Counted from the stretch's first letter, positions 35,780 to 44,507 are shown. The stretch: DNA of 64,000 nucleotides from Agarivorans gilvus (GCF_001420915.1 NZ_CP013021.1:2263001-2327000); one strand, 5' to 3'. Made by a program: numbers and translations. The notes: generated by a model not told the origin, from the sequence alone.

Positions 35780-36637
35780 CTAGCGAGTAGAGCGGATCCA
35801 GACCACTCTATAATCGCCACTAAAGTAGTCAATATAGGCCAAGCGCCCGCTTCCTTGCCGGATGAAACTATTCATCACAAACAAGATGTTAGTCTCGTAA
35901 AAATCGTAATTATCTTGGCAGTTAAATAGCGGTTTTGCCAATGTTTGGCTTAGTTGTTTGACGCACTCTAGCGGTATTCTTTGACTGAAGGCAAGCTGCT
36001 CGAAATTGGCATACTCGGCTAGATAAACCAGTATTTCAGCTAGAGAAAACGTCTCTATAACAAGCTCAATAGTTGCAATGGCCCCTTGCTCATGAGCACT
36101 CAGTAAGAGCCAGTTTGCCCCTTCACCTATTGCCTGTTTAGGGTCTAAATCTAAATAACGATGAGGCAAGCTGTCTGCTTCTGGCTTTTCATCTACTCCC
36201 CCCAATAGCAGTTGGCTATATTGACCGCTATCCAGATGAGCTTTGGCCAGCAACAGCGCATTTTCAACCACAAAGCCTTGCTGGGCCAAATTCAAATTTT
36301 TGCTTGCTAAACCAAGATACTTGGCAATGTAGAACCCTGCTGTATTGCTTAATGAATTGATAAAATCCACCGGATTTGGCGGCACTTGTTCAACATAACG
36401 TTGCACACAGAGGCGCTTAAACACCGCTAAATTGCCCTGCCCGGAGGTCATAATTAACGGAGTATTGGGCTCTAGCGCCCCCTGCTGAGCGAGCCCAGCA
36501 ATACCTAATATGCCAAGCTGAATGAAGCGATCGGTTCGACGAACATAGGCTGGTGCCACTTTCTTGCACTCTGCCTTAATGTTTAGCTGATCGTCCTGTC
36601 TTAGGTTAATGCCTGAGCAACGTTGAACATATATCAT
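35780..36637 (-). CDS. Short ketosynthase homologue lacking the active-site cysteine
   Basis: A 285-residue thiolase-fold protein resembling the N-terminal half of a beta-ketoacyl synthase (NSLSNTAGFYIAKYLGL, then LLGGVDEK). Aligned with its neighbour, the nucleophile position (NTACTSS there) reads AQQGFVV here, so cysteine is replaced by Gly121. The C-terminal histidine motifs are missing. It should not condense acyl chains itself and may act like a chain-length-factor partner of the full ketosynthase. Its ATG overlaps that gene's stop (ATGA), showing tight coupling. Last gene of the operon. Confidence 0.72.
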   Translation of the reverse strand: MIYVQRCSGINLRQDDQLNIKAECKKVAPAYVRRTDRFIQLGILGIAGLAQQGALEPNTPLIMTSGQGNLAVFKRLCVQRYVEQVPPNPVDFINSLSNTAGFYIAKYLGLASKNLNLAQQGFVVENALLLAKAHLDSGQYSQLLLGGVDEKPEADSLPHRYLDLDPKQAIGEGANWLLLSAHEQGAIATIELVIETFSLAEILVYLAEYANFEQLAFSQRIPLECVKQLSQTLAKPLFNCQDNYDFYETNILFVMNSFIRQGSGRLAYIDYFSGDYRVVWIRSTR

Positions 36638-37776
36638 CTGGCGATTTTCTCGATAACGGTGGCGTTATTATTGCCACCAAAGCCAAAGCAATTAAGTAAA
36701 AAAATGCCCTCGCTACAGGCCCGTTTTTGCTGCAGAGGAGTCCAGTTTAATTGTTCATCGGGGCTGCCAAAGTTAGGGGTAAGCGGAATGAAGCCATCGT
36801 CGATACACTCCATTAGCAAAATCAGTTCACTGACACCGCAACTGCCGAGCGTGTGCCCAATAAAGGGCTTCAATGAAAAAAATGGCGGCGCTGCGTCAAA
36901 CACTTGCTTCATCCCGTTGATTTCCGCTAGGTCACTCAAACGGCTCGCCGTACCATGAGCTTTAACCGCACTAATCTGTGACGCGCTGACTCGACTATCT
37001 TGCAGCGCTTGAGCAAGCACCCGATGAATACCGGAGCCATCGGCATTAACCCCCGTCACACTGTAGGTTTCACATTCACTGGCACCGCCTAATAAGCGCC
37101 ATGGTGAGTCCGCTACACCGTCTCGGCTCATCAACAGTGCCGATAAGGCTTCACCTAGTAGCAAGCCATCTCGCTGGTCATCAAAGGGCTTAGTATGATG
37201 CTGAGCTAACAATTGCATCGAGACAAAGCCTTCAAAAGATTGCGGCGCAAACATTTCCAAGCCCAGCACCAGGGCATAGTCAATTATACCGCTGTGCAAC
37301 ATGCTTGCGGCATCGAGAATGGCATTAGAACTAGAGGTACAAGCCGTATTGTAAGTTAAGCTAAATGAATGCAAGCCAAAATATTTAGCCAGCACGTCCG
37401 CATAGCGCCCATTGCCCACTCGCTGATGCTCTAGTATGGGCGGCGCCTGATCTTTAATGCTTTGGCCCAGGGGCACCGTCAGCGAGACATCATTGGCTGC
37501 ACTACCCACAAATACAGCGCAGCGTTTTCTCTGCTCAGCAGAGATGTAATGCTGAGAAAACACGCTCTCGATAAGTTGAATAAGGTGAGGCAGAGGGTCA
37601 AAAAGTGCAGCAAAATCACCCTCGTTTTGAATCGCGTAATACGGCAGAGTTCGAGATTCTTCAAATACTTGAATGGTTTTATCAACTGTTTGATAGCGTC
37701 CGCTTTGTAACCAAGTACGTCGCTGTGGTTTTTCCCCCAGCGCACTTAATAGCTCGCCGCCTAAAAGAGTTATCAT
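36634..37776 (-). CDS. Beta-ketoacyl-ACP synthase (KAS I/II type)
   Basis: A 380-residue condensing enzyme with an intact C-H-H triad: C146 in NTACTSSSNAI, H274 in KAHGTAS and H308 in KPFIGHTLGSCG. It should extend an ACP-bound acyl chain by decarboxylative Claisen condensation. It starts 5 bp after the ACP gene and overlaps the short ketosynthase homologue by four bases. The N-terminus is shorter than in FabF (about 410), with divergent residues 15-80, so a specialised secondary-metabolite synthase is more likely than a housekeeping FabF. Confidence 0.88.
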   Translation of the reverse strand: MITLLGGELLSALGEKPQRRTWLQSGRYQTVDKTIQVFEESRTLPYYAIQNEGDFAALFDPLPHLIQLIESVFSQHYISAEQRKRCAVFVGSAANDVSLTVPLGQSIKDQAPPILEHQRVGNGRYADVLAKYFGLHSFSLTYNTACTSSSNAILDAASMLHSGIIDYALVLGLEMFAPQSFEGFVSMQLLAQHHTKPFDDQRDGLLLGEALSALLMSRDGVADSPWRLLGGASECETYSVTGVNADGSGIHRVLAQALQDSRVSASQISAVKAHGTASRLSDLAEINGMKQVFDAAPPFFSLKPFIGHTLGSCGVSELILLMECIDDGFIPLTPNFGSPDEQLNWTPLQQKRACSEGIFLLNCFGFGGNNNATVIEKIAR

Positions 37777-37781
37777 GAGAC

Positions 37782-38051
37782 TTATTCAGGCTGCAAGTGA
37801 TCGGCAAGTTGGTTTATGGTCGTCACCACTCGGCGAAATTCTTTAGGGTCAACCAAGCGTAACTTAAACTGACGTTGCAATAGCATGGAGATTTGCAAGC
37901 CATCGATAGAATCAAGCTCTAAACCACTGTGCTCGGAAAACAACTCAACATCATCGGCGAGCTCTTCTGCCGATAATTCATCTCTATCACAAGCTTCTAA
38001 GATCATCGTCTTAAGCCCTTGTTTAAACTCTGTATCTAAAGAGCCTTTCAT
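37782..38051 (-). CDS. Acyl carrier protein
   Basis: An 89-residue carrier protein with the phosphopantetheine serine S48 in the LELDSIDGLQ motif. It has an acidic helix 1-2 region and a typical four-helix length. It should hold the growing chain for the cluster's ketosynthases. The start overlaps the stop of the ABC permease gene by one base (TAATG). No dedicated phosphopantetheinyl transferase is in the window. Confidence 0.88.
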   Translation of the reverse strand: MKGSLDTEFKQGLKTMILEACDRDELSAEELADDVELFSEHSGLELDSIDGLQISMLLQRQFKLRLVDPKEFRRVVTTINQLADHLQPE

Positions 38052-39211
38052 TAAGCCTTCCTTTGTTTGTAACTAAAAATCAACGCCGCCAGCAATAACG
38101 ACACCATCCCAAAAAGACTCAGTGCGACGGACTCGTTAAGCACATCCATTACCGTACCTCTGCGTAAAAATATGTCTAAGAAGCCCTCTAGCCCCCAAGA
38201 CATGGGCGACACATTAGCGAAGCTTTGCATCGCCTCTGGCATCACAAATTTAGGCACCATGACACCGCCGATGGCCCCTAGCAAAATATTGATGATGCCG
38301 CCAATGGTGGTCGCTTGCTCAATGCTATCAACCGCGCTAGCCACTAGCATGGACAAACCAATGGCTGACAAGCTTAAAGACAAGGAGACCATGACCAATC
38401 CAATCACTGAACCAGCAATCGTCAATTCAGGCGCACCAAAAACAGGAACAATGAACATACCAACCAGGATCATCAGCCAAACTTGAAGTTGGTTAATCAG
38501 CATATAAGGTAAGATTTTACCGGCAAATAAAATCGGCAAGCTTACATTCATGGTGCTCAAGCGCAGCAAAGTGTTCTGTTTACGCTCGCTAATAAAAATG
38601 GTCGACATAGGAATGATCACAAAGAACAAACCAAAAACAATCCACGACGGCACACTTTGCTGAGTTGAGCTGGGCTTTTCATTCTCGGCTAATTTCGCAT
38701 ATTGAACATTCATCAAGGTCTGCTCATTCATACTCGGCACCGCTTCAGCATTGCGAAAGGCGCCGCTAAAGGCTGAATTAGCTTGCTCTAATTGATGGTG
38801 CATCCAGCTCAGAGTGATTTGATTTTTGAAAATCGTTAATAGTGAAGCAGAGGTATTGGCTGCGACACTGAGCTCTAAAGGTACTTGCTCCTGCTCAAAG
38901 CCACTTGGAATATCGACGATAAACTGCACTCCTTCCTCTTCGGGAGAGCGGTAATCATTCGAGGTGAGCTCTATTTTGCTTAAACTTGAAATCTCTGCCA
39001 ACTTAGCCACTAAGGCTTCACTGAGCAAGCTATTATCGTTATCAACCAACGCATAAGTGATCAGGGCCTTCTCTTCATTCATGGTATCTTTCAGCGCTAG
39101 AGACATGATCAAGATAAATACTGCGGGCATAATAAACAACGCAGCCAAGGCATGCTTGTCTCGGCTAACCAGTAAACATTCTTTGATTAACATAGACTTA
39201 AACATCTTCAC
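38051..39211 (-). CDS. ABC-2 type transporter permease
   Basis: A 386-residue membrane subunit. TM1 (about 20-42) is followed by a ~150-residue extracytoplasmic loop. A block of five helices follows (about 178-385), with VPSWIVFGLFFVIIPMSTIF and LRLSTMNVSLPILFAGKILPY, typical of YhgE/ABC-2 exporters. With the ATPase at 39198-40121 (14-bp overlap) it forms an exporter, probably for the lipid made by this operon. Confidence 0.87.
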   Translation of the reverse strand: MKMFKSMLIKECLLVSRDKHALAALFIMPAVFILIMSLALKDTMNEEKALITYALVDNDNSLLSEALVAKLAEISSLSKIELTSNDYRSPEEEGVQFIVDIPSGFEQEQVPLELSVAANTSASLLTIFKNQITLSWMHHQLEQANSAFSGAFRNAEAVPSMNEQTLMNVQYAKLAENEKPSSTQQSVPSWIVFGLFFVIIPMSTIFISERKQNTLLRLSTMNVSLPILFAGKILPYMLINQLQVWLMILVGMFIVPVFGAPELTIAGSVIGLVMVSLSLSLSAIGLSMLVASAVDSIEQATTIGGIINILLGAIGGVMVPKFVMPEAMQSFANVSPMSWGLEGFLDIFLRRGTVMDVLNESVALSLFGMVSLLLAALIFSYKQRKA

Positions 39212-40121
39212 CCTCTTTAGATGTTAAGTTAATAAACAGCGACTCTAAACTACTTGCACCAAATCGAAGTTGTTTAACTTTTATCTGCTGTTGCTCTAAT
39301 AAAGCCAAAATATGGCCAATCAAGGGCCCAGTTCCCTCACTCAATAACAGTGTGCAATCATCGATCAATTTGACCTTGTCGAGCTGACTAACGAGCGAGG
39401 GAAGGCAAGTCGAAATATGAGCATATAACTCGATTATCACTTGCTGGCTTTGCTGATCGTGAAGCATTGACGACAGCGAACCTTGCTTAATAATTTGACC
39501 AGCATTGATGATCGCGACCTGATCACAGATTTTCTCAATTTCAGGCATGTAGTGAGAGGTATACACCACGGTTTTATTGTCCGCCTTATAGGCTTTAATC
39601 GAATCTAATATTTGGTTACGAGACTCTGGGTCAATCCCCACCGTGGGTTCATCAAAAAACAATACATCAGGATTATTCAGCAAGCCGATGGCTATATTTA
39701 AGCGACGTTTTTGCCCACCAGATAGTGTAGCCGCCTTTTGGTCCATCATCGCCTCTAGGCGGTTTGTCGCTACCGCATAGGCTAAATTTTGCAACAGCGC
39801 TTTACCTTTAATCTGTTGTATACCGGCGAAAAAAAGTAAATTTTCTTTTACCGTAAGCTGCTCGTAAAAAGCCAAACTCTGCGGTATTAAAGAGCATTTC
39901 TCGCGAACCAATTTAAGGTTGTTGGTTAACGGCAGCCCCGCAATAAAAACCTCGCCAGAATCCGCTGTAAGCAGGCCATTTAGAATAGACATTAAGGTGG
40001 TTTTGCCTGCCCCATTTGGTCCAAGCAGACCAAAAATGCTAGCGCTAGGAATCGTTAAAGAGAGCTTGTTTAAGGCTTTTTTATCACCAAAAGACTTAGT
40101 TAAAGCGTTAATTTCAATCAT
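39198..40121 (-). CDS. ABC transporter ATP-binding protein
   Basis: A 307-residue ATPase of an ABC-2 exporter. Walker A is GLLGPNGAGKTT (31-42), the signature LSGGQ is at 133-137, Walker B DVLFFDEP is at 152-159 and the switch histidine is in YTSHYMPE. The C-terminal ~90 residues are the regulatory extension usual for drug or lipid exporters. Its start overlaps the stop of the BtrH-like gene (TAATG). Confidence 0.92.
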   Translation of the reverse strand: MIEINALTKSFGDKKALNKLSLTIPSASIFGLLGPNGAGKTTLMSILNGLLTADSGEVFIAGLPLTNNLKLVREKCSLIPQSLAFYEQLTVKENLLFFAGIQQIKGKALLQNLAYAVATNRLEAMMDQKAATLSGGQKRRLNIAIGLLNNPDVLFFDEPTVGIDPESRNQILDSIKAYKADNKTVVYTSHYMPEIEKICDQVAIINAGQIIKQGSLSSMLHDQQSQQVIIELYAHISTCLPSLVSQLDKVKLIDDCTLLLSEGTGPLIGHILALLEQQQIKVKQLRFGASSLESLFINLTSKEGEDV

Positions 40122-41122
40122 TAAAACGCTCGCATCAAGGCTTGGTAAAGCTGCTTTTCTTGTTCGGCAATTGACTCCAATTTCGTAGCAATGCCTTCAA
40201 AATCTATCGGCTGCTTATTCTTAGGTCTGATCGCTTTGGCAATCAGTAAAGCAAACTCTCGCCATTCATCTCCAATCTCCATCATTACAGCAGAGGCTGA
40301 GTTCAAGGCTTGATTGTGAATAAGCTCTGAGGCCTCCTGTAAAAAAGAAGCGTATATATAGCGAAAGCCCGCCCCACCAGTACCGATTTCCTCTTGCATG
40401 CGAATAATGTGCCCTAAAAATAACTTGGCGTAGTGCTCGTCTTTAGTGGCTAAGCGGCGAATATGTTTGGCTAAGAAATACATGCCTTTTAAACCCGCGA
40501 TAGGCACTGGGGTTTTCAGCATGGTTTTTGCTGTTTTCTTAATGCTTTTTTCAATGACTTTCGGGTAATCAATTGCCCTTGGTATGAATGTGGGGTAGTA
40601 AAGGGAGCCTTTAGGTGCCATGACACCTTTAACAAAGCGAGCCTTTTGTAGTGCCTGTTCTTCGGCCTCTACCAATTGTTCAAATACCGGGTCGCTGATT
40701 TGATAAGTGTTATCTTGCTTGTTGACCACAATTAAGTTGTGAGCATTAAAGTGGAAACGCATCTCTTGTGGAAAATATGGTAACCAGTAGACCGATGTTT
40801 GTGCGCCAACAATTTTACCTTGCGCCAACAGCTTATCTAACCTTTTAGTGCCCTGCTCAGGCTTAGAAAATGTTTCTAACTTCATTTTCAAACCAATACT
40901 TTTTTGTAAACCCTTGATGATGGATTTAGGCATCGAGCGGTAAGCAATCAACGGCAAACCGCTCAACTTAACAAAGGGCAGGTAGGCAAATACCAAAGCA
41001 CTGGATAAACCAAACACCATCGGCTCTGACAAAGGCAAACCATAATGGCTTAACATAGAAGACATCACACCACTTTCACAATGCGCGTAATGCTGGTGCT
41101 TAAACTGAGTATTATTGTTCAT
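40121..41122 (-). CDS. BtrH-N-terminal-domain protein, putative acyl-ACP acyltransferase
   Basis: A 333-residue protein that opens with HQHYAHCESGVMSSMLSHYG and LSEPMVFGLSSAL, the BtrH N-terminal signature; the C-terminal part looks like the associated DUF4872 region. A papain-like triad is plausible: C15, H128 (FNAHNL) and D144 (ISDPVF). In butirosin synthesis BtrH moves an acyl group from an ACP to an amine. Here the operon's ACP is the likely donor, and the acceptor is unknown. There is a 138-bp gap before it with a GTTGCCA-N15-TGGCAAC repeat but no gene. Confidence 0.75.
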   Translation of the reverse strand: MNNNTQFKHQHYAHCESGVMSSMLSHYGLPLSEPMVFGLSSALVFAYLPFVKLSGLPLIAYRSMPKSIIKGLQKSIGLKMKLETFSKPEQGTKRLDKLLAQGKIVGAQTSVYWLPYFPQEMRFHFNAHNLIVVNKQDNTYQISDPVFEQLVEAEEQALQKARFVKGVMAPKGSLYYPTFIPRAIDYPKVIEKSIKKTAKTMLKTPVPIAGLKGMYFLAKHIRRLATKDEHYAKLFLGHIIRMQEEIGTGGAGFRYIYASFLQEASELIHNQALNSASAVMMEIGDEWREFALLIAKAIRPKNKQPIDFEGIATKLESIAEQEKQLYQALMRAF

Positions 41123-41260
41123 AAATCCACTTTATTGGTTTCTCTGGCGTGGCCGTTGCCACACACCAAGGCCATCTGGCAACTCTTATTGGGGCTTCAG
41201 GTTTTCTTACTTGCCCTTGCAACGTAAACAGGGCTTGAGCAAGCGCGGCCTATTGCACAC

Positions 41261-41674
41261 TCATTCTTGCTGAGTCAGTTTTGGCAAAGTTCTGAGCTGC
41301 TGCACCGATATGCCTAAGGCTTCGCTGTATTGGGCAAGTTTAGCTGGCGAGAGCTTGGCAAATACTCTAGGGATAAAATGGCGTTTCACCCGCCACTGAA
41401 ACCAGCCCATCGACTGAGCCAATACCATCAGGTCCATTCGTTGAGCAAACATATGGTAATACAGAGGTGACTTTTCACCCTTTTCAACCTGTTGATAGGC
41501 GGCGAGCGCTAAACGCTGAAATTCATTAAGCGCTTGCTTGGTCACCTCTTCTTCCACATCCCACCCAGAAGAAGCCACCACCGTATACTCACCATTGTCA
41601 TTCTTTGCATAGATCGCTTTGGAGTGATTTGCGTAGGTAGATATTTGGTCTTGGGGTACGTTTTTCGCGTCCAT
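41261..41674 (-). CDS. Unrecognised 137-residue protein in the lipid cluster
   Basis: I do not recognise a family. The product has no signal peptide or membrane span. The N-terminal part has a beta-like segment (IYAKNDNGEYTVVASSGWDVEEE). A helical segment with YYHMFAQRMDLMVLAQSMGWFQWRVKRHF follows, and the C-terminal helices are AKLAQYSEALGIS. Its start overlaps the darB-like stop by one base (TAATG), so translational coupling points to a function in the same pathway. Confidence 0.7.
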   Translation of the reverse strand: MDAKNVPQDQISTYANHSKAIYAKNDNGEYTVVASSGWDVEEEVTKQALNEFQRLALAAYQQVEKGEKSPLYYHMFAQRMDLMVLAQSMGWFQWRVKRHFIPRVFAKLSPAKLAQYSEALGISVQQLRTLPKLTQQE

Positions 41675-42822
41675 TACACTACCTTCAACTGCATAAATGC
41701 GGTGGAAAAACGGCCGCTCTCAGGTACGTAACACAACAGTCTATCGCCACGCTTAAGCCTGCCGGAGTGGAATAACTCTTCCAGCATAATGTAAATAGAC
41801 GCAGAACCAGTATTGCCTTTGCTGGGCAAATTAGTAAACCAACGTTCTTGAGGAATATCACAACCGGCTTCGAGCATGCCCTGATACAAACGGTCACGAA
41901 AATAACCAGAAGAGTAATGCGGAATGAAATAATCAATCTGATTAGCAGTCACCTTACCCGCGTCGACCAACTCTTTCAGTGGTTTAGTGACCGTGTATTC
42001 AACAATGTTTTCATTAAGTTGTTTTACGTCTTGTTTAACCGCAAAAATAGAATGCTCCAACCATTGTTGCGACTCATACTCCCGCCAACCTTTTAAACTG
42101 CCGTCGGCCTGTTTTTCGGCCCCTGCATACATACACGCATCTAATTCATTGGCATAAGATTTTTGCATCATCCATTCGATTTCTAAACTGATGCCACTGT
42201 CATTAGGCTTAGCGCTCAATAGCGCTGCACCGGCACCATCACTTAACATCCAACGAAGAAAATCTTTTTCAAAAGCAATCTCTGGTTGACGCTCTAAGTC
42301 GCTCACCGCAGTTTCCACTTCAGCTTCAAACTTATTGGCACGCATCATGGCGGAAGCATTTTCAGAACCAGTGACCACGGCATTGGTCGTTTGCCCACTT
42401 AAAATTGACATATAACCGTATTTTAAAGACATGGTGCCCGATAGACAGATCCCAGCGGTGGCGACGACTTCACAACTAGGAATAGCCAATTCGCCATGCA
42501 CCATCAAGGCATGATTGGGCAGAATTTGATCAGCAATGGTGGTGCCACAAGCCAATAATTCAATATCATTGAGGTCAAAACTCTCGGAAGCAAGCTTTCG
42601 AATAGCCGCTGCGGTTAGCTGAGTATTGGTATGTGTAGTTTCACCGGTTTGCGGATCAATCGCATAATAACGTTGCTTAATTTTGTTAGAGCGCAAAATA
42701 AGGTTTTTAGCACGAGAAGGACGCGCACCCACTTGCCCCAATACCTTTTCAATGTCTTTATTAGAGACAGCTTGGTTAGGCAGAAATGCCTGAACATCGT
42801 TAATGTAGACTTTATTATTCAT
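41674..42822 (-). CDS. Beta-ketoacyl-ACP synthase III, DarB-like
   Basis: A 382-residue KAS III with triad C126 (TAGICLSG), H302 (FIPHYSSG) and N337 (SKGNTGS). The segment IKQRYYAIDPQTGETTHTNT near 48-67 is, from memory, typical of DarB/StlD-like ketosynthases. These join two fatty-acid-derived chains head to head into a cyclohexanedione, the precursor of dialkylresorcinols. It lies 2 bp after the DarA-like gene, matching the darA-darB order. A general FabH is the alternative, but the length and partner argue against it. Confidence 0.83.
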   Translation of the reverse strand: MNNKVYINDVQAFLPNQAVSNKDIEKVLGQVGARPSRAKNLILRSNKIKQRYYAIDPQTGETTHTNTQLTAAAIRKLASESFDLNDIELLACGTTIADQILPNHALMVHGELAIPSCEVVATAGICLSGTMSLKYGYMSILSGQTTNAVVTGSENASAMMRANKFEAEVETAVSDLERQPEIAFEKDFLRWMLSDGAGAALLSAKPNDSGISLEIEWMMQKSYANELDACMYAGAEKQADGSLKGWREYESQQWLEHSIFAVKQDVKQLNENIVEYTVTKPLKELVDAGKVTANQIDYFIPHYSSGYFRDRLYQGMLEAGCDIPQERWFTNLPSKGNTGSASIYIMLEELFHSGRLKRGDRLLCYVPESGRFSTAFMQLKVV

Positions 42823-42824
42823 TA

Positions 42825-43739
42825 TTAGCGCCCCGATGGTTTTTCATAATAAGTAATACTCGCTTGCAGGGCTTTTTTTCTAAAAGGTGCAATCAGCTTT
42901 TTCACTAGCAAGTTAATAGGAACCAAGGTTAGGACCATCGCAACCAGAAATACCGCGTAAATCGTAATCACCACTTTTCGGGGAAAAGAACCAGGCATGC
43001 CGGATTTTTGAATCAGTTTTCCCCACAACATGAATGAGCGGGTGGCGATTTTTTCAGAGCCAATCAGCTTGCCATTTACGCTTACCGCCTCCAACTGAGT
43101 TAACAAAGGCTGCTTAGTTTTTTCTAAATCAGCCGCCAATGCCGATACAATGCGCTGACCAAAACGTTCACTTGCTGCGAGATCTTTATCCGAGACCCCG
43201 GCGGCGGGAAAGATCCAAAAAGGGTCTTTCTTACCGGTGAGTAGCCAACGAGGAGTGGTAATAAATGCGTAAATGGAACCACCTTGGTCGGTGAGTACCG
43301 CATTGTCGATTAACGTCCCTTCCAAGCCTTCAATAAGGCCTTTCATTTTCTCTTGCGCCATCACCCACATATCTCGACAAGAAATAAAGGTAATCACCGG
43401 TTTGCCTTTAATTAAGGCTTTGGCTTGAGCTGTTTTTAGAAAACCAACAATGGGAATAGACGGAGATAAAAACCATACCGTGTAGGCAATAATCACCAGA
43501 TCGTAGTCATCTTCCAGCCCTTCTGCCTTATTCACGGCACAGCCGTTCATATGAATGGCTTCGGGGAAGGCATCAAAAAATCGATAAAAAGACCATGGAT
43601 AGGGATATTTCACTACTGGTTCGACGCGATGATAATCCACTTTTATTGATTCACTTTGGCGTAAGGGGGCCGTGGCGATATCAACAAATTTTGTTAGCTG
43701 GCCACTTTGGGAATGTGAAATAACAAGAACTTTTTTCAT
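42825..43739 (-). CDS. DarA-like dialkylresorcinol-forming enzyme (flavodoxin fold)
   Basis: A 304-residue protein beginning MKKVLVISHSQSGQL, a flavodoxin-type FMN loop. It carries YPYPWSFYRFFDAFPEAI near 65-82 and an IIAYTVWFLSPSIP segment. The C-terminus has a hydrophobic helix (VVITIYAVFLVAMVLTLVPI, ~255-275), suggesting membrane attachment. It matches my memory of proteins annotated as dialkylresorcinol condensing enzyme (DarA), thought to aromatise the DarB product. It is first gene of the nine-gene operon; no clear RBS precedes the ATG, so translation may be weak or the start may differ. Confidence 0.78.
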   Translation of the reverse strand: MKKVLVISHSQSGQLTKFVDIATAPLRQSESIKVDYHRVEPVVKYPYPWSFYRFFDAFPEAIHMNGCAVNKAEGLEDDYDLVIIAYTVWFLSPSIPIVGFLKTAQAKALIKGKPVITFISCRDMWVMAQEKMKGLIEGLEGTLIDNAVLTDQGGSIYAFITTPRWLLTGKKDPFWIFPAAGVSDKDLAASERFGQRIVSALAADLEKTKQPLLTQLEAVSVNGKLIGSEKIATRSFMLWGKLIQKSGMPGSFPRKVVITIYAVFLVAMVLTLVPINLLVKKLIAPFRKKALQASITYYEKPSGR

Positions 43740-43890
43740 GAAGGGAAGTTAATTCTACAACTTTAAGCTTATTAAGTGACTGTATTTTATACCAATAACA
43801 ATGAAGATAAACACTTGCCAAACAACCTAGCGATGCAAGTGAGCTTAAAGCCTTCGAGCAGGAATTAACAATAAAGATGGTGTCCCTACC

Positions 43891-43919
43891 TTCCTTTTAC
43901 TGGCAAGCAGTAAAAGGAA
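43891..43919. repeat. 12-bp perfect stem-loop in the intergenic gap
   Basis: TTCCTTTTACTG-GCAAG-CAGTAAAAGGAA lies in the 339-bp gap upstream of the operon (43740-44078). No other feature is supported in this gap; a 66-codon frame across it reads like non-coding sequence. The A/T-rich palindrome loosely resembles the core of the 6.7-7.1 kb repeats. Confidence 0.5.
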
Positions 43920-44078
43920 ACGCAAACAACTTAAGCGCTTTCTTTTTGAGCAATCAATATCTAAATACAACGTGTACATATTTAGGCGTTTAATCATCGG
44001 TAATCCGTTATTACAAATCAAACACCTAAAACAAGAAACCGCCATACAGCGGTTTCGTTAGGACATTCGCAGCCTTAA

Positions 44079-44393
44079 TTAGCCGCCTTTCATATCCTTT
44101 AGTTTTTGTGCTAATTCACGACGTTCCTTGGACAAGTCGGCATTCTTAATGGTGTATTCATCAACCCGATCTTCGTAGTCTGAACGCATGTTTTCAATAA
44201 TCAGTTTAATATCACTAACACTCATGCCTTCTTGAATGTAACTACCGAGGTTATCTAACAAATCAACACGTTTACGGTTATCTCGAATTTTCTTGTCTAA
44301 ATCAACCATTTCACGCTTTAGTTTATTTCTTCTACGGCTCATAGAAACAAATTCCAATACCTTTGAAACACTATCAACGGTTTGCTTTTCCAT
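44079..44393 (-). CDS. Small coiled-coil protein of unknown function
   Basis: A 104-residue, highly charged helical protein. Residues 15-45 (SMSRRRNKLKREMVDLDKKI) and 68-100 (YEDRVDEYTIKNADLSKERR) have heptad patterns. A central helix has GSYIQEGMSVSDIKLIIENM. It has no signal or membrane segment. The ATG has GGGAG 6-7 bp upstream. Family not recognised. It is upstream of nothing obvious; yaiL lies 114 bp away on the same strand. Confidence 0.72.
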   Translation of the reverse strand: MEKQTVDSVSKVLEFVSMSRRRNKLKREMVDLDKKIRDNRKRVDLLDNLGSYIQEGMSVSDIKLIIENMRSDYEDRVDEYTIKNADLSKERRELAQKLKDMKGG

Positions 44394-44507
44394 TACTTCT
44401 CCCCTCTGGATTTCGGCCTAAATAGTTAGCTTGTCTCAACATACCCGTTTCTGTATTTTCGGCAATAACTATTTGACCCTCATATGACATAAATTAATTT
44501 TAACGGC

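Noticed and set aside
43845..44045. 66-codon minus-strand frame
   Set aside because: It spans the palindrome in a non-coding gap, is rich in Cys/Leu/Arg without a pattern, and lacks an RBS.
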